In this document: piece after piece, positions 44,725-55,045 of the stretch
Position numbering within the stretch: the first letter of the stretch is position 1
How the letters are laid out: the number at the start of each line of letters is the position of its first letter
NCBI GenBank assembly: GCA_022414725.1
Contig: CM039463.1
Span: 32,691,579 to 32,755,578 of the forward strand
DNA length: 64,000 bases
Reading direction: 5' to 3'
From: Microglena sp. YARC
Lineage: Eukaryota; Chlorophyta; Chlorophyceae; Chlamydomonadales; Chlamydomonadaceae
The notes under the pieces: model-generated
Databases searched by the model: none
Told to the model about the DNA's origin: nothing
Seen by the model: the letters and a program-made list of their open reading frames with translations, nothing else
Position numbers and translations under genes: made by a program

Positions 44725-46318
44725 GTTGGAGTCCAGATATCCATAAGGCGCGCCTAATCAGGCCACGTCATCGTGCCGCAATGACGTCGACGTCGGGGGC
44801 TCGAGACCCGCTGCCGGAAGACAGCGGGGGGGTCGCGCGGCCACCAATATAACGGCATTGTGTTGCTGCCACGAGGTTCAACGGACCCTTGTATCGTTGT
44901 GTTCATCAATCGTTCTTACTTTACTCCCCTGGGATGTACGTGGTATATATCCAAGGCACTCTGGTCCGGTTCTGCAAGATGGCTGTGCTGACTTGAATTG
45001 CGCTAATTTAATCGTGCGGTTCTGACGCATCGTTCTATACAATTTCGAAGGTATTTCCATCCTTCAAAGGAATCAGGATTCATGACCAGCTTCAGGCCGG
45101 AGTCTTCATCAACCAACTCAGGTCCAATTTTCAGTTTCTCAATAATCATGTTTCTATCCTTTGAGTAGAAACGACATTCTGACATGAAATGCATTTCATA
45201 TTCTGTAGCACTCTTCTCCCACCAGCCGCCATATCACAGCACCTGCAAATGCTTCCAGGGCGAGAGGTTCTCCTATCTGATTCAACATTCAAATTGCGAG
45301 CTCGAAGATGAAGTCTTGCTTTGCATTTAATACCATCCCTACTATTGTATACGTTTGTGTACGTGGATGTACCGGTATAGTTATGTCCTCTGACATCATC
45401 CAACTTGGATGAGTAATAGATTTAATACCGACTCCTTGGTTATCGCCACGTTCCCTGGGGCTCACTGTATGTACTTCGGAATTGCCAGTCAATGTCTGTT
45501 ATTTTAGAGATGCCTTCGTCATTTTTCCTGAGCCAATCTTGATTAGTGACGTACTGACGTCTGGTTATCCGGAAGAATATCAGAGAAATCTTCTATAACA
45601 CCTTATCTCTATATGCATCTTCGTAACGGTATAACTCCGCTCTAGGTTTATCCGCGCGCCTGGGTTCCTGCACCTGCTAGCAGGCCCTTCCCGCTAGCGC
45701 CAGCGGGTCTCCGGTCCACAGAAGTTCCCGCTCACCTATCAGGTTATCGGGATCGCTCGGTCGTCGCAAGTTGTTGGTTGGGATAATCGGCACCAAGACT
45801 CGCGTATCGGGACCGTTAGGCAAGAGGTTGTACTTCCCCACGTACCGCTTCTTATTAGCCAGCAACTCAGCACGAGTCACTACTCACGCACCACTAATGG
45901 TTCGTCTCGACACCAAGAAGAAGTCATTTCTATTCCTCGTATCGTCTAGACGACACCCACATCCCTAACTTAGCTAAACACTGAACCCCTCACTCTGCTA
46001 GTCTGATCTATCTTGCCTTGATATCCTGTGATTTTGCAATCTTAGTAATCCATGATACCAACATTGTTTGTTGCTATCTCTGGTTGCCATTATAATATTC
46101 TCTATTAACTATTAAGGCTTAGTTCACAAAATCTTCGTCCTTTCGCGGCCCGCATGCATTTGTCACACAATGTATTATTAGACTCTCAGCTTGCATTTAT
46201 GCGGCCGGCGACTGTATGAAAAAAATACACATGTAGTACCATTTATTCCGAGGCGTGAGGTTGAGGTGTCCAGCCCGTTTGCTTGCAGTGGGGCTAACCA
46301 CAAAAAAGGGTGTGTAAC

Positions 46319-46390
46319 TCTCCCTAGCAGGTTCGAACCTGCTGACCTACAGATTAACAGTCTGGCGCTCTCCAACTGAGCTAAGGGAGA
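46319..46390 (-). tRNA. tRNA-Asn(GTT)-like with two indels
   Basis: One base is added in the T arm and one lost in the D arm relative to the intact form. This may be sequencing error. Confidence 0.6.
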
Positions 46391-46403
46391 CATTTAGGTT
46401 GGT

Positions 46404-46475
46404 TTCGGAGCCTGGTCTCGATCCAGGGATCTATGGGTTATGGGCCCATCACGCTAGCCACTGCGCCACTGCGAA
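46404..46475 (-). tRNA. initiator tRNA-Met(CAT)-like
   Basis: Same form as 44653-44724: canonical T loop, C:C clash in the acceptor stem. Confidence 0.7.
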
Positions 46476-48051
46476 GTTGGAGTCCAGATATCCATAAGGC
46501 GCGCCTAATCAGGCCACGTCATCGTGCCGCAATGACGTCGACGTCGGGGGCTCGAGACCCGCTGCCGGAAGACAGCGGGGGGGTCGCGCGGCCACCAATA
46601 TAACGGCATTGTGTTGCTGCCACGAGGTTCAACGGACCCTTGTATCGTTGTGTTCATCAATCGTTCTTACTTTACTCCCCTGGGATGTACGTGGTATATA
46701 TCCAAGGCACTCTGGTCCGGTTCTGCAAGATGGCTGTGCTGACTTGAATTGCGCTAATTTAATCGTGCGGTTCTGACGCATCGTTCTATACAATTTCGAA
46801 GGTATTTCCATCCTTCAAAGGAATCAGGATTCATGACCAGCTTCAGGCCGGAGTCTTCATCAACCAACTCAGGTCCAATTTTCAGTTTCTCAATAATCAT
46901 GTTTCTATCCTTTGAGTAGAAACGACATTCTGACATGAAATGCATTTCATATTCTGTAGCACTCTTCTCCCACCAGCCGCCATATCACAGCACCTGCAAA
47001 TGCTTCCAGGGCGAGAGGTTCTCCTATCTGATTCAACATTCAAATTGCGAGCTCGAAGATGAAGTCTTGCTTTGCATTTAATACCATCCCTACTATTGTA
47101 TACGTTTGTGTACGTGGATGTACCGGTATAGTTATGTCCTCTGACATCATCCAACTTGGATGAGTAATAGATTTAATACCGACTCCTTGGTTATCGCCAC
47201 GTTCCCTGGGGCTCACTGTATGTACTTCGGAATTGCCAGTCAATGTCTGTTATTTTAGAGATGCCTTCGTCATTTTTCCTGAGCCAATCTTGATTAGTGA
47301 CGTACTGACGTCTGGTTATCCGGAAGAATATCAGAGAAATCTTCTATAACACCTTATCTCTATATGCATCTTCGTAACGGTATAACTCCGCTCTAGGTTT
47401 ATCCGCGCGCCTGGGTTCCTGCACCTGCTAGCAGGCCCTTCCCGCTAGCGCCAGCGGGTCTCCGGTCCACAGAAGTTCCCGCTCACCTATCAGGTTATCG
47501 GGATCGCTCGGTCGTCGCAAGTTGTTGGTTGGGATAATCGGCACCAAGACTCGCGTATCGGGACCGTTAGGCAAGAGGTTGTACTTCCCCACGTACCGCT
47601 TCTTATTAGCCAGCAACTCAGCACGAGTCACTACTCACGCACCACTAATGGTTCGTCTCGACACCAAGAAGAAGTCATTTCTATTCCTCGTATCGTCTAG
47701 ACGACACCCACATCCCTAACTTAGCTAAACACTGAACCCCTCACTCTGCTAGTCTGATCTATCTTGCCTTGATATCCTGTGATTTTGCAATCTTAGTAAT
47801 CCATGATACCAACATTGTTTGTTGCTATCTCTGGTTGCCATTATAATATTCTCTATTAACTATTAAGGCTTAGTTCACAAAATCTTCGTCCTTTCGCGGC
47901 CCGCATGCATTTGTCACACAATGTATTATTAGACTCTCAGCTTGCATTTATGCGGCCGGCGACTGTATGAAAAAATACACATGTAGTACCATTTATTCCG
48001 AGGCGTGAGGTTGAGGTGTCCAGCCCGTTTGCTTGCAGTGGGGCTAACCAC

Positions 48052-48057
48052 AAAAAA
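48052..48057 (-). terminator. Pol III terminator behind the tRNA pair
   Basis: A T6 run on the minus strand lies 11 nt past the 3' end of tRNA-Asn. There is no T run in the 13 bp between the two tRNAs. The same run is in every unit (for example 7077-7082 and 27027-27032). Confidence 0.7.
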
Positions 48058-48068
48058 GGGTGTGTAAC

Positions 48069-48140
48069 TCTCCCTAGCAGGTTCGAACTGCTGACCTACA
48101 GATTAACAGTCTGGCGCTCTACCAACTGAGCTAAGGGAGA
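48069..48140 (-). tRNA. tRNA-Asn(GTT), reference copy
   Basis: All stems fold: acceptor TCTCCCT/AGGGAGA, D GCTC/GAGC, anticodon loop CTGTTAA, T stem AGCAG/CTGCT with loop TTCGAAC. The A box (TAGCTCAGTTGG) and B box (AGTTCGAACCT) are good. The anticodon stem has one C:T mismatch at its outer end. It delivers Asn to AAC/AAT codons. Confidence 0.9.
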
Positions 48141-48153
48141 CATTTAGGTTGGT

Positions 48154-48225
48154 TTCGGAGCCTGGTCTAGATCCAGGGACCTATGGGTTATGGGCCCATC
48201 ACGCTAGCCACTGCGCCACTCCGAA
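48154..48225 (-). tRNA. initiator tRNA-Met(CAT), reference copy
   Basis: The fold is TTCGGAG acceptor, GCGC D stem, ATGGG/CCCAT with loop CCCATAA (anticodon CAT, C33), and T stem CCTGG/CCAGG. The GGGCCCATAACCC core is that of eukaryotic initiators. The T loop is ATCTAGA rather than ATCGAGA, weakening the B box. After the discriminator A, CCA is encoded in the DNA (plus 48150-48152), unusual for a eukaryotic nuclear tRNA. This end matches the Gypsy primer site. It may be a real gene or an amplified relic. Confidence 0.8.
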
Positions 48226-49823
48226 GTTGGGATCCAGATATCCATGAGGCGCGCCTAATCAGGCCACGTCATCGTGCCGCAATGACGTCGACGTCGGGGG
48301 CCCGAGACCCGCTGCCGGAAGACAGCGGGGGGGTCGCGCGGCCACCAATATAACGGCATTGTGTTGCTGCCACGAGGTTCAACGGACCCTTGTATCGTTG
48401 TGTTCATCAATCGTTCTTACTTTACTCCCCCTGGGATGTACGTGGTATATATCCAAGGCACTCTGGTCCGGTTCTGCAAGATGGCTGTGCTGACTTGAAT
48501 TGCGCTAATTTAATCGTGCGGTTCTGACGCATCGTTCTATACAATTTCGAAGGTATTTCCATCCTTCAAAGGAATCAGGATTCATGACCAGCTTCAGGCC
48601 GGAGTCTTCATCAACCAACTCAGGTCCAATTTTCAGTTTCTCAATAATCATGTTTCTATCCTTTTGAGTAGAAACGACATTCTGACATGAAATGCATTTC
48701 ATATTCTGTAGCACTCTTCTCCCACCAGCCGCCATATCACAGCACCTGCAAATGCTTCCAGGGCGAGAGGTTCTCCTATCTGATTCAACATTCAAATTGC
48801 GAGCTCGAAGATGAAGTCTTGCTTTGCATTTAATACCATCCCTACTATTGTATACGTTTGTGTACGTGGATGTACCGGTATAGTTATGTCCTCTGACATC
48901 ATCCAACTTGGATGAGTAATAGATTTAATACCGACTCCTTGGTTATCGCCACGTTCCCTGGGGCTCACTGTATGTACTTCGGAATTGCCAGTCAATGTCT
49001 GTTATTTTAGAGATGCCTTTCGTCATTTTTCCTGAGCCCAATCTTGATTAGTGACGTACTGACGTCTGGTTATCCGGAAGAATATCAGAGAAATCTTCTA
49101 TAACACCTTATCTCTATATGCATCTTCGTAACGGTATAACTCCGCTCTAGGTTTATCCGCGCGCCTGGGTTCCTGCACCTGCTAGCAGGCCCTTCCCGCT
49201 AGCGCCAGCGGGTCTCCGGTCCACAGAAGTTCCCGCTCACCTATCAGGTTATCGGGATCGCTCGGTTCGTCGCAAGTTGTTGGTTGGGATAATCGGCACC
49301 AAGACTCGCGTATCGGGACCGTTAGGCAAGAGGTTGTACTTCCCCACGTACCGCTTCTTATTAGCCAGCAACTCAGCACGAGTCACTACTCACGCACCAC
49401 TAATGGTTCGTCTCGACACCAAGAAGAAGTCATTTCTATTCCTCGTATCGTCTAGACGACACCCACATCCCTAACTTAGCTAAACACTGAACCCCTCACT
49501 CTGCTAGTCTGATCTATCTTGCCTTGATATCCTGTGATTTTGCAATCTTAGTAATCCATGATACCAACATTGTTTGTTGCTATCTCTGGTTGCCATTATA
49601 ATATTCTCTATTAACTATTAAGGCTTAGTTCACAAAAATCTTCGTCCTTTCGCGGCCCGCATGCATTTGTCACACAATGTATTATTAGACTCTCAGCTTG
49701 CATTTATGCGGCCGGCGACTGTATGAAAAAATACACATGTAGTACCATTTATTCCGAGGCGTGAGGTTGAGGTGTCCAGCCCGTTTGCTTGCAGTGGGCT
49801 AACCACAAAAAAGGGTGTGTAAC

Positions 49824-49895
49824 TCTCCCTAGCAGGTTCGAACTGCTGACCTACAGATTAACAGTCTGGCGCTCTACCAACTGAGCTAAGGGAGA
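49824..49895 (-). tRNA. tRNA-Asn(GTT)
   Basis: Intact 72-nt form. Confidence 0.85.
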
Positions 49896-49908
49896 CATTT
49901 AGGTTGGT

Positions 49909-49979
49909 TTCGGAGCCTGGTCTAGATCCAGGGACCTATGGGTTATGGCCCATCACGCTAGCCACTGCGCCACTCCGAA
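49909..49979 (-). tRNA. initiator tRNA-Met(CAT)-like, one base short
   Basis: A base is missing in the anticodon loop region (CCATAA). It lies in the stretch where one-base indels are common. Confidence 0.6.
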
Positions 49980-51577
49980 GTTGGAGTCCAGATATCAACG
50001 AGGCGCGCCTAATCAGGCCACGTCATCGTGCCGCAATGACGTCGACGTCGGGGGCTCGAGACCCGCTGCCGGAAGACAGCGGGGGGTCGCGCGGCCACCA
50101 ATATAACGGCATTGTGTTGCTGCCACGAGGTTCAACGGACCCTTGTATCGTTGTGTTCATCAATCGTTCTTACTTTACTCCCCTGGGATGTACGTGGTAT
50201 ATATCCAAGGCACTCTGGTCCGGTTCTGCAAGATGGCTGTGCTGACTTGAATTGCGCTAATTTAATCGTGCGGTTCTGACGCATCGTTCTATACAATTTC
50301 GAAGGTATTTCCATCCTTCAAAGGAATCAGGATTCATGACCAGCTTCAGGCCGGAGTCTTCATCAACCAACTCAGTCCAATTTTCAGTTTCTCAATAATC
50401 ATGTTTCTATCCTTTGAGTAGAAACGACATTCTGACATGAAATGCATTTCATATTCTGTAGCACTCTTCTCCCACCAGCCGCCATATCACAGCACCTGCA
50501 AATGCTTCCAGGGCGAGAGGTTCTCCTATCTGATTCAACATTCAAATTGCGAGCTCGAAGATGAAGTCTTTGCTTTGCATTTAATACCATCCCTACTATT
50601 GTATACGTTTGTGTACGTGGATGTACCGGTATAGTTTATGTCCTCTGACATCATCCAACTTGGATGAGTAATAGATTTAATACCGACTCCTTGGTTATCG
50701 CCACGTTCCCTGGGGCTCACTGTATGTACTTCGGAATTGCCAGTCAATGTCTGTTATTTTAGAGATGCCTTCGTCATTTTTTCCTGAGCCAATCTTGATT
50801 AGTGACGTACTGACGTCTGGTTATCCGGAAGAATATCAGAGAAATCTTCTATAACACCTTATCTCTATATGCATCTTCGTAACGGTATAACTCCGCTCTA
50901 GGTTTATCCGCGCGCCTGGGTTCCTGCACCTGCTAGCAGGCCCTTCCCGCTAGCGCCAGCGGTCTCCGGTCCACAGAAGTTCCCGCTCACCTATCAGGTT
51001 ATCGGGATCGCTCGGTCGTCGCAAGTTGTTGGTTGGGATAATCGGCACCAAGACTCGCGTATCGGGACCGTTAGGCAAGAGGTTGTACTTCCCCACGTAC
51101 CGCTTCTTATTAGCCAGCAACTCAGCACGAGTCACTACTCAGCACCACTAATGTTCGTCTCGACACCAAGAAGAAGTCATTTCTATTCCTCGTATCGTCT
51201 AGACGACACCCACATCCCTAACTTAGCTAAACACTGAACCCCTCACTCTGCTAGTCTGATCTATCTTGCCTTGATATTCCTGTGATTTTGCAATCTTAGT
51301 AATCCATGATACCAACATTGTTTGTTGCTATCTCTGGTTGCCATTATAATATTCTCTATTAACTATTAAGGCTTAGTTCACAAAAATCTTCGTCCTTTTC
51401 GCGGCCCGCATGCATTTGTCACACAATGTATTATTAGACTCTCAGCTTGCATTTATGCGGCCGGCGACTGTATGAAAAAAAAATACACATGTAGTACCAT
51501 TTATTCCGAGGCGTTGAGGTTGAGGTGTCCAGCCCGTTTGCTTGCAGTGGGGCTAACCACAAAAAAGGGTGTGTAAC

Positions 51578-51649
51578 TCTCCCTAGCAGGTTCGAACTGC
51601 TGACCTACAGATTAACAGTCTGGCGCTCTACCAACTGAGCTAAGGGAGA
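51578..51649 (-). tRNA. tRNA-Asn(GTT)
   Basis: Intact 72-nt form, though surrounded by indel-rich sequence. Confidence 0.8.
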
Positions 51650-51663
51650 CATTTACGGTTGGT

Positions 51664-51736
51664 TTCGGAGCCTGGTCTAGATCCAGGGACCTATGGGTTA
51701 TGGGCCCATCACGCTAGCCACTGCCGCCACTCCGAA
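51664..51736 (-). tRNA. initiator tRNA-Met(CAT)-like, one base long
   Basis: An added C lies in the D arm. Otherwise it matches the reference copy. Confidence 0.6.
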
Positions 51737-53237
51737 GTTGGAGTCCAGATATCCATCAGGTGCGCCTAATCAGGCACGTCATCGTGCCGCAATGACGTCG
51801 ACGTCGGGGGCTCGAGACCCGCTGCCGGAAGACAGCGGTGGGGGTCGCGCGGCCACCAATATAACGGCATTGTGTTGCTGCCCCACGAGTTCAACGGACC
51901 CTTGTATCGTTGTGTTCATCAATCGTTCTTACTTTACTCCCCTGGGATGTACGTGTATATATCCAAGGCACTCTGGTGTTCCCGGGTTCTGCAAGATGGC
52001 TGTGCTGACTTGAATTGCGCTTAATTTAATCGTGCGGTTCTGACGCATCGTTCTATACAATTTCGAAGGTATTTCCATCCTTCAAAGGAATCAGGATTCA
52101 TGACCAGCTTCAGGCCGGAGTTCTTCATCAACCAACTCAGGTCCAATTTTCAGTTTTCTCAATAATCATGTTTCTATCCTTTGAGTAGAAACGACATTCT
52201 GACATGAAATGCATTTCATATTCTGTAAGCACTCTTCTCCCACAGCCGCCATATCACAGCACCTGCCAAATGCTTCCAGGGCGAGAGGTCTCCTATTTCT
52301 GATTCAACATTCAAATTGCGAGCTCGAAGATGAAGTCTTGCTTTGCATTTAATACCATCCCTACTATTGTATACGTTTTGTGTACGTGGATTGTACCTGG
52401 TATAGTTATGTCCTCTGACATCATCCAACTTGGATGAGTAATAGATTTAATACCGACTTCCTTGGTTATCGCCACGTTCCCTGGGGCTCACTGTATGTAC
52501 TTCGGAATTGCAGTCAATGTCTGTTATTTTAGAGATGCCTTCGTCATTTTTCCTGAGCCAATCTTGATTAGTTGACGTTACTGACGTCTGGTTATCCGGA
52601 GAATATCAGAGAAATCTTCTATAACACCTTATCTCTATATGCATCTTGCGTAACGTATAAACTCCCGCTCTAGGTTTATCCGCGCGCCTGGGTTCCTGCA
52701 CCTGCTAGCAGGCCTCTTCCCGCTAGCGCCAGCGGGTTCCGGTCCACAGAAGTTCCCTCTCACCTATCAGGTTATCGGATCGCTGGTCGTCGCAAGTTGT
52801 TGGTTGGGAATAATCGGCACCAAGACTCGCGTATCGGGACCGTTAGGCAAGATTTGTACTTCCCCACGTACCGCTTCTTATTAGCCAGCAACTCAGCACG
52901 AGTCACTACTCACGCACCACTAATGGTTCGTCTCTGACACCAAGAAGAAGTCATTTCATATTCCTCGTATCGTCTAGACGACACCCACATCCCTAACTTA
53001 GCTAAACACTGAACCCTCACCTGCTATAGTCTGATCTATCTGCCTTGATATCTGTGATTTGCAATCTTAGTAATCCATGATACCAACATTGTTTGTTGCT
53101 ATCTCTGGTTGCCATTATAATATTCTCTATTAAACTATTAAGGCTTAGTTCACAAAATCTTCGTCCTTTCGCCGGCCGCATGCATTTGTCACACAATGTA
53201 TTATTAGACTCTCAGCTTGCATTTATGCGGCCGGCGA

Positions 53238-54237
53238 NNNNNNNNNNNNNNNNNNNNNNNNNNNNNNNNNNNNNNNNNNNNNNNNNNNNNNNNNNNNNNN
53301 NNNNNNNNNNNNNNNNNNNNNNNNNNNNNNNNNNNNNNNNNNNNNNNNNNNNNNNNNNNNNNNNNNNNNNNNNNNNNNNNNNNNNNNNNNNNNNNNNNNN
53401 NNNNNNNNNNNNNNNNNNNNNNNNNNNNNNNNNNNNNNNNNNNNNNNNNNNNNNNNNNNNNNNNNNNNNNNNNNNNNNNNNNNNNNNNNNNNNNNNNNNN
53501 NNNNNNNNNNNNNNNNNNNNNNNNNNNNNNNNNNNNNNNNNNNNNNNNNNNNNNNNNNNNNNNNNNNNNNNNNNNNNNNNNNNNNNNNNNNNNNNNNNNN
53601 NNNNNNNNNNNNNNNNNNNNNNNNNNNNNNNNNNNNNNNNNNNNNNNNNNNNNNNNNNNNNNNNNNNNNNNNNNNNNNNNNNNNNNNNNNNNNNNNNNNN
53701 NNNNNNNNNNNNNNNNNNNNNNNNNNNNNNNNNNNNNNNNNNNNNNNNNNNNNNNNNNNNNNNNNNNNNNNNNNNNNNNNNNNNNNNNNNNNNNNNNNNN
53801 NNNNNNNNNNNNNNNNNNNNNNNNNNNNNNNNNNNNNNNNNNNNNNNNNNNNNNNNNNNNNNNNNNNNNNNNNNNNNNNNNNNNNNNNNNNNNNNNNNNN
53901 NNNNNNNNNNNNNNNNNNNNNNNNNNNNNNNNNNNNNNNNNNNNNNNNNNNNNNNNNNNNNNNNNNNNNNNNNNNNNNNNNNNNNNNNNNNNNNNNNNNN
54001 NNNNNNNNNNNNNNNNNNNNNNNNNNNNNNNNNNNNNNNNNNNNNNNNNNNNNNNNNNNNNNNNNNNNNNNNNNNNNNNNNNNNNNNNNNNNNNNNNNNN
54101 NNNNNNNNNNNNNNNNNNNNNNNNNNNNNNNNNNNNNNNNNNNNNNNNNNNNNNNNNNNNNNNNNNNNNNNNNNNNNNNNNNNNNNNNNNNNNNNNNNNN
54201 NNNNNNNNNNNNNNNNNNNNNNNNNNNNNNNNNNNNN
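53238..54237. other. assembly gap (1000 N)
   Basis: Exactly 1000 N, a placeholder of unknown true size. The left side ends inside an array unit; the right side is unrelated sequence. ORFs spanning it are meaningless. Confidence 1.
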
Positions 54238-54430
54238 ATCATTATATTGTATGAGTGGATGGTCCTATAAAATAGACCCGTCCAGCAAAGAAACCTCTTA
54301 CATGACGCATTTGCACATCAACAAAGACCCCGTGTTCTTTTGGGACCACGGTACTGGGGAAGAGGCGAACTCGCTTAAAGTGGCGGCTGGTCCTTCAATG
54401 GACACTCTCGAAAGTACCGGCAAAAAATGA
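54238..54430 (+). CDS. partial ORF after the gap, unknown
   Basis: An open frame enters from the gap and ends with TGA at 54428-54430. The visible residues include SGWSYKIDPSSKETSYM and INKDPVFFWDHGTGEE. I recognise no family. It could be the last exon of a gene hidden by the gap, or chance. Confidence 0.25.
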
Positions 54431-54914
54431 AAGATACTGGTAAAACAAACGCATACGATTAAAAAAAAGAAATACCACGATATTCTCGTTAACATCCTGC
54501 AATTTGTTGATTCAAAAAAATCGTATTGCGTGTTCCACTGCCCCGTGGGCTTGCTACACCATCTTAGGTTACCACCTAAGGTGTATGCCGTACACGAGGC
54601 GGTTTTCATTTTAGTATTGTCCCGTCGGATTTGTAATGCAAGAGACAAGTAGCAATCACCGGAGAGTACTCAGAACACTGGACTGTTCTGAGTGGTGCAC
54701 GTATGAACAACAACTAAAACAAAGCACGAGGCAAAAAGCTTGTTGAAAAATGCAATTTAGCAGCACAGGGAGAGTACTCGAAACACCTGGACGTTCTGGG
54801 TTGATGCCATGGTGCATAGCGTGCACTCGCGTACTCCAACCTGCTGTAGCCCACCGAAACCACGGCCGGTATTGTTCAGATTGTGACTGACGTATCAAAC
54901 CGCACAGACGCTGA

Positions 54915-55045
54915 CGGTTACCAAAATAAGCGATATTTTCGAGAAACCTCTCCAAGCCTGCTGCACCCCCCTGACGTTGCCAAAAGCAACGATCTGCCCC
55001 AGTCTGGATGATTATAAGATGTTTCCCAACTTTATTTTGAAGAAC
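54915..55045 (+). repeat. copy of the transposase 3' end found at 60060-60190
   Basis: Shares with 60060-60190 a TTCGAGAA..CCTCT stretch, CTGCACCCCCC, AACGTTGCC/GACGTTGCC, GCAACGATCTGC and AGTCTGGATGATTATAAG, with scattered indels. It is probably the 3' end of a second, mostly lost copy of the IS630/Tc1-like element. Confidence 0.65.

Larger units (their letters stand above)
41456..53237. repeat. tRNA-bearing 1750-bp tandem array, segment C
   Basis: Nearly seven units in head-to-tail order. The landmark GGCACTCTGG starts at about 41455, 43205, 44955, 46706, 48457, 50209 and 51967, giving steps of 1750, 1750, 1751, 1751, 1752 and 1758. Units are almost identical except in the last two, which show many one-base indels. 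Each unit contains the LINE tail remnant, a ~67-codon minus-strand ORF of unknown meaning (for example 42177-42380), and the tRNA pair. The array runs into the gap, so its true length is unknown. Confidence 0.97.

Noticed and set aside
53093..54430. Long ORFs across the N run
   Set aside because: They consist of unknown codons from the assembly gap.
54656..54955. 99-codon minus-strand ORF
   Set aside because: It overlaps the decayed plus-strand transposase 3' end and has no recognisable motif.
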